DNA from: Collinsella sp.
GTDB lineage: Bacteria > Actinomycetota > Coriobacteriia > Coriobacteriales > Coriobacteriaceae
Direction of reading: 5' to 3'
DNA length: 40,326 nt
Assembly: GCA_019419455.1 (NCBI GenBank)
Contig: DXZW01000031.1
Location: 1 to 40,326, forward strand
This document shows positions 37,987 to 40,326 of the stretch, piece after piece; positions within the stretch are counted from its first letter, which is position 1, and every line of letters starts with the position of its first letter. The position numbers were made by a program, and so were the translations under genes. The notes under the pieces are model-generated. The model saw nothing but the letters and a program-made list of their open reading frames with translations, had not been told where the DNA came from and made no database searches.

Positions 37987-39405
37987 ATGGCGCTCATCAC
38001 TTCGTACCACGTCCCCGGCCTGTATGTCGAGGACCACAGCATCGATGTCCCTCTCGACTGGCGCGGCCTGGACCCCATGCTTTTGGCCGTCGGCAGCACC
38101 ATGCGCCGCGGTGCCATGCCGGCACCCATCGCCGGCGCGCCCGAGAGCATCAAGCTCTTCTACCGCGTGGTCTGCGCCCCCGACCGCATCAACGACGATC
38201 TACCGCTCCTCCTCTTTTTGCAAGGCGGCCCCGGCGGCGAGAGCCCGCGTCCGCTGTCGCCTACAAGCGATGGCTGGATCGAGGAGGCCGTCAAGCATTT
38301 CCGCGTCGTGCTGCCCGACCAGCGTGGAACCGGGCGCAGCAGTTGCGTGGACGGGCACACAATTGCCGCCTTGGGCGATCGCGCCGAGGCAGCAGGAGCC
38401 GATGCGGCCCGCTCGCAGGCGGACTTCCTCAAGCGCCACCTCGCCAGCTCCATCGTGCGCGATTTTGAGTACCTGCGCCTGGTGGGCTTTGGCGGCAAGC
38501 CTTGGGTCACACTGGGGCAGAGCTACGGCGGCTTTTTGACGTTGAGCTATCTGTCGCTCTTCCCCGAGGGCGTGGCGGCAAGCTTTACCTGCGGCGGTAT
38601 TCCGCACGTGCCGGCGAGCGCCAGCGAGGTCTACGCGCACACCTTCCCGCGCATGGCCGCCAAGACCCAGCAGTATTACGACCGTTACCCCGCCGACGTC
38701 GAGCGCGTGGCGGCCCTAGCAGATGCCCTCGAGGAGCAAAAGCCCGTGCTGCCCGACGGCTCGCCGATGACGGTCGAGCGCCTGCAGCTCATGGGCAGCG
38801 ACTTTGGCATGAAGCCGAGCTTTGAGCGCATGCACTGGATTATCGATCACGCGTTTGTTGATGGCGACGGTACGCTGAGCTGCGGCTCCTCGGTATCCGA
38901 CAGCTTTTTGACGCGCGCCTTTGAGCGCACCAACACGCACACGAATCCGCTGTACTGGACGCTGCAGGAGTTCATCTACGCCGATGGCGACACCATGCCC
39001 ATTCGCTGGGCCGCGGCAGAAGAGAAGGCACACCGCGCCGAGTTCGACACGCTCGCGCGCCCGCTCATGTTTACCGGCGAGGCCATGTTCCCGTGGATGT
39101 TTGAGCAGATGCCCGAGCTCAAGCCCTTCAAGCCCGCGATGAATCTGCTGATGGAAGACACCAGCTGGGACAAGATCTACGACCCGCAACGCCTGGCCTG
39201 CAACGAAGTACCACTCCAGGCTGCGGTATATTTCGACGACATGTACGTCGATTCGGGCCTGCAGCTCGACACGCTCAGCCGCGTGGGCAACACGCATGCC
39301 TGGGTGACCAACGAGTTTGAGCACGATGGCCTTCATGGCAGCATGGTGTTCAAGCACCTCTTCGACGAAGCCCTCAACCGCGGAGACCTGCGTCAGATCT
39401 TCTAG
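37987..39405 (+). CDS. Prolyl aminopeptidase-like alpha/beta hydrolase (S33)
   Basis: This is a 472-residue alpha/beta hydrolase resembling the prolyl aminopeptidase/iminopeptidase S33 family. The oxyanion segment is LQGGPGGESPRP, the nucleophile is S179 in GQSYGGFLTLSYL, a Pro-specific-type VVLPDQRGTGRS precedes it, and the C-terminal His lies in EHDGLHGS. Such enzymes remove N-terminal proline from peptides. The frame is open for 79 codons upstream, but the ATG at 37987 matches the family; the SD GGAAG is moderate. No signal peptide, so cytoplasmic. It faces proA across 113 bases, a possible proline-metabolism link. Confidence 0.85.
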   Translation: MALITSYHVPGLYVEDHSIDVPLDWRGLDPMLLAVGSTMRRGAMPAPIAGAPESIKLFYRVVCAPDRINDDLPLLLFLQGGPGGESPRPLSPTSDGWIEEAVKHFRVVLPDQRGTGRSSCVDGHTIAALGDRAEAAGADAARSQADFLKRHLASSIVRDFEYLRLVGFGGKPWVTLGQSYGGFLTLSYLSLFPEGVAASFTCGGIPHVPASASEVYAHTFPRMAAKTQQYYDRYPADVERVAALADALEEQKPVLPDGSPMTVERLQLMGSDFGMKPSFERMHWIIDHAFVDGDGTLSCGSSVSDSFLTRAFERTNTHTNPLYWTLQEFIYADGDTMPIRWAAAEEKAHRAEFDTLARPLMFTGEAMFPWMFEQMPELKPFKPAMNLLMEDTSWDKIYDPQRLACNEVPLQAAVYFDDMYVDSGLQLDTLSRVGNTHAWVTNEFEHDGLHGSMVFKHLFDEALNRGDLRQIF

Positions 39406-39409
39406 CAAG

Positions 39410-39558
39410 GAGCGTCCCCACCTGCCGGCACAGACGATATGAGCAGGACATAAAAACATTGAGAGCCCCTGCTGCATGAAAGACCGCGGATTAGGCCGAC
39501 AATGGTGAGTGTCTAATTCAGCCGCGGCGGCCACGCCGCATTCATGGAAGGGGCTCCC
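39410..39558 (+). ncRNA. Candidate IS110 left end / bridge RNA region
   Basis: The region before the transposase is highly structured. GAGCCCC (39463-39469) pairs with GGGGCTC (39550-39556), ATGAA (39476-39480) with TTCAT (39541-39545), and CCGCGG-ATTAG (39484-39494) with CTAAT-and-CCGCGG (39513-39527). IS110 elements with the RNA in the 5' end encode bridge RNA here, so a bridge RNA is likely. The exact element boundary cannot be seen. Confidence 0.45.
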
Positions 39559-40290
39559 ATGCTCGATACTACCACCTTCGTCGGCCTCGACGTCCACGCC
39601 CGCTCGATAAAGGCCGTCTCCCTCGACGTCATGACCGGGGAGGTGCGCTGCGCGACCTTCGGCTACGACGCCGGCGCCGTCGCAGGTTGGGTCCGGTCCG
39701 TGGACCCTAAGGCCAAGTGCGTGTACGAGTCCGGGGTCACGGGATTCGACCTGCAGAAGAGGCTCTCCGGCCTCGGGGTCGACTGCGTGGTCGGCGCCGT
39801 CTCGAAGATGATCAAGCCCAGCGCGGACAGGCGCAGGAAGAACGACCGCAACGACGCCGAGTTCCTCGCCCGCATGCTGTCGGTCGGCAACGTGGTCGAG
39901 GTGTGGGTCCCCGACGACGAGTGCGAGGCCGCCCGCGACCTGACCAGGGCGCTCGAGGACGCGAGGGACGACCTCTCGCGCTCGAAGCAGCGGCTCTCCA
40001 AGTTCCTGCTCAGGCACGGGCTCGTCTTCGACGAGAGGACGCCCACCGGACGCAGGAAGGGCAACTGGACCCGGGCGCACTGGTCCTGGATCGAGTCGAT
40101 TAGGTTCGCGGAGGGGGCCGACAACGACGTGCTCGCCTACTACGTCGACGCGGTCAGGCGGGCGGCGGAGGAGAAGGCGAGGCTCGAGGGGCTCGTCGAG
40201 GCCGAGGCCCGCAAGCCCAGGTGGAGGAGGAGGGTCGACTCCCTGCGCTGCCTCAAGGGCGTCGACACCGCGATGTTAGCGCTACTGTAA
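39559..40290 (+). pseudogene. Truncated IS110 family transposase
   Basis: This is a 243-residue N-terminal fragment of an IS110-family transposase; full-length members have about 300-450 residues. The RuvC-like DEDD catalytic residues are present: D11 (FVGLDVHARS), E57 (YESGVTGFDL), D96 and D99 (KNDRNDAEFL). A coiled-coil region follows. The frame stops just after LRCLKGVDTAM, at the start of the helix-hairpin-helix transposase domain that carries the catalytic serine, so it should be inactive. The sequence changes at about 40275 to an unrelated AT-rich segment. The ATG at 39559 follows GAAGGGG; an ATG five codons earlier is possible. GC-rich codon use with many AGG codons differs from neighbours. 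Confidence 0.88.
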
Positions 40291-40326
40291 AAACAACCAT
40301 TTTGACCAACGCTCAACAACCAATCA
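40275..40326. mobile_element. AT-rich junction, possible second mobile element
   Basis: After the truncated transposase the sequence switches abruptly to AT-rich DNA starting near TTAGCGCTACTGTAAAAACA. This looks like the end of another insertion, but only about 50 bases are visible. Confidence 0.35.

Noticed and set aside
38716..40080. 454-residue reverse-strand open frame over the hydrolase and transposase
   Set aside because: It bridges two unrelated real genes in antisense.
1..40326. CRISPR array
   Set aside because: No regularly spaced direct repeats were seen; the only repeats are inverted arms or terminator hairpins.

Overview
The window looks like a chromosomal segment of a high-GC Gram-positive gut anaerobe of the class Coriobacteriia, most likely Collinsella or a close relative. 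This is inference. It rests on the GC-rich coding sequence, a SUF operon in the order sufC-B-D-S-U behind an Rrf2 regulator, a NifU-like/GGGtGRT gene pair, a CarD protein, a Rho factor with a very long disordered N-terminus and an LPXTG-type surface protein. No 16S rRNA gene or other decisive taxonomic marker is present.

Layout. (1) 1-1200: an AT-richer stretch with one Cys-rich two-TM protein of unknown role. (2) 1348-9534: a glycosyltransferase locus. Five GT2 genes run leftward as a tight operon. Four of them form two alternating paralogous pairs, A-B-A'-B', followed by a large two-domain enzyme. A divergent GlfT2-like transferase faces them. Together they should build a cell-surface glycopolymer. 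(3) 9559-13340: an AAA-ATPase-like/PD-(D/E)XK-type protein and a secreted lysozyme-like protein with an MPKTG anchor. (4) 13469-20130: a HepT/MntA type VII toxin-antitoxin pair directly behind an IscR-like Rrf2 regulator, then the divergent sufCBDSU operon. A composite dyad lies between them, and part of it is repeated at the 3' end of the operon. (5) 20147-23106: a degenerate RAYT-like (IS200/Y1) protein with an HTH tail, then the NifU-like/GGGtGRT pair. (6) 23363-30059: an FAD oxidoreductase, a tRNA-His/Lys/Lys cluster, a class I aminotransferase, a ROK fructokinase, and a leftward membrane-protein/VanZ pair. (7) 30060-39405: rho, argS, carD, an HD-domain protein, proA and a prolyl-aminopeptidase-like S33 hydrolase. 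(8) 39410-40326: the 5' part of an IS110-family element whose transposase is cut off before its C-terminal domain.

How the parts fit. The Rrf2 protein carries three Cys at IscR-like positions, so it probably senses Fe-S status and controls both suf and its own operon, which includes the toxin-antitoxin pair. The NifU-like/GGGtGRT pair, only a few kb away, may be a second Fe-S-linked function that has not been characterised.

The strongest leads for undescribed biology are the NifU-like/GGGtGRT pair, the repeated Rrf2-type operator at both ends of suf, the RAYT-like protein that has lost its apparent catalytic residues, the Rrf2-MntA-HepT gene order, and two kinds of intergenic repeat (a 27-bp inverted repeat and a terminator-like hairpin present twice). 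Most start codons were re-chosen from Shine-Dalgarno position and family N-termini; several genes start with TTG or GTG.
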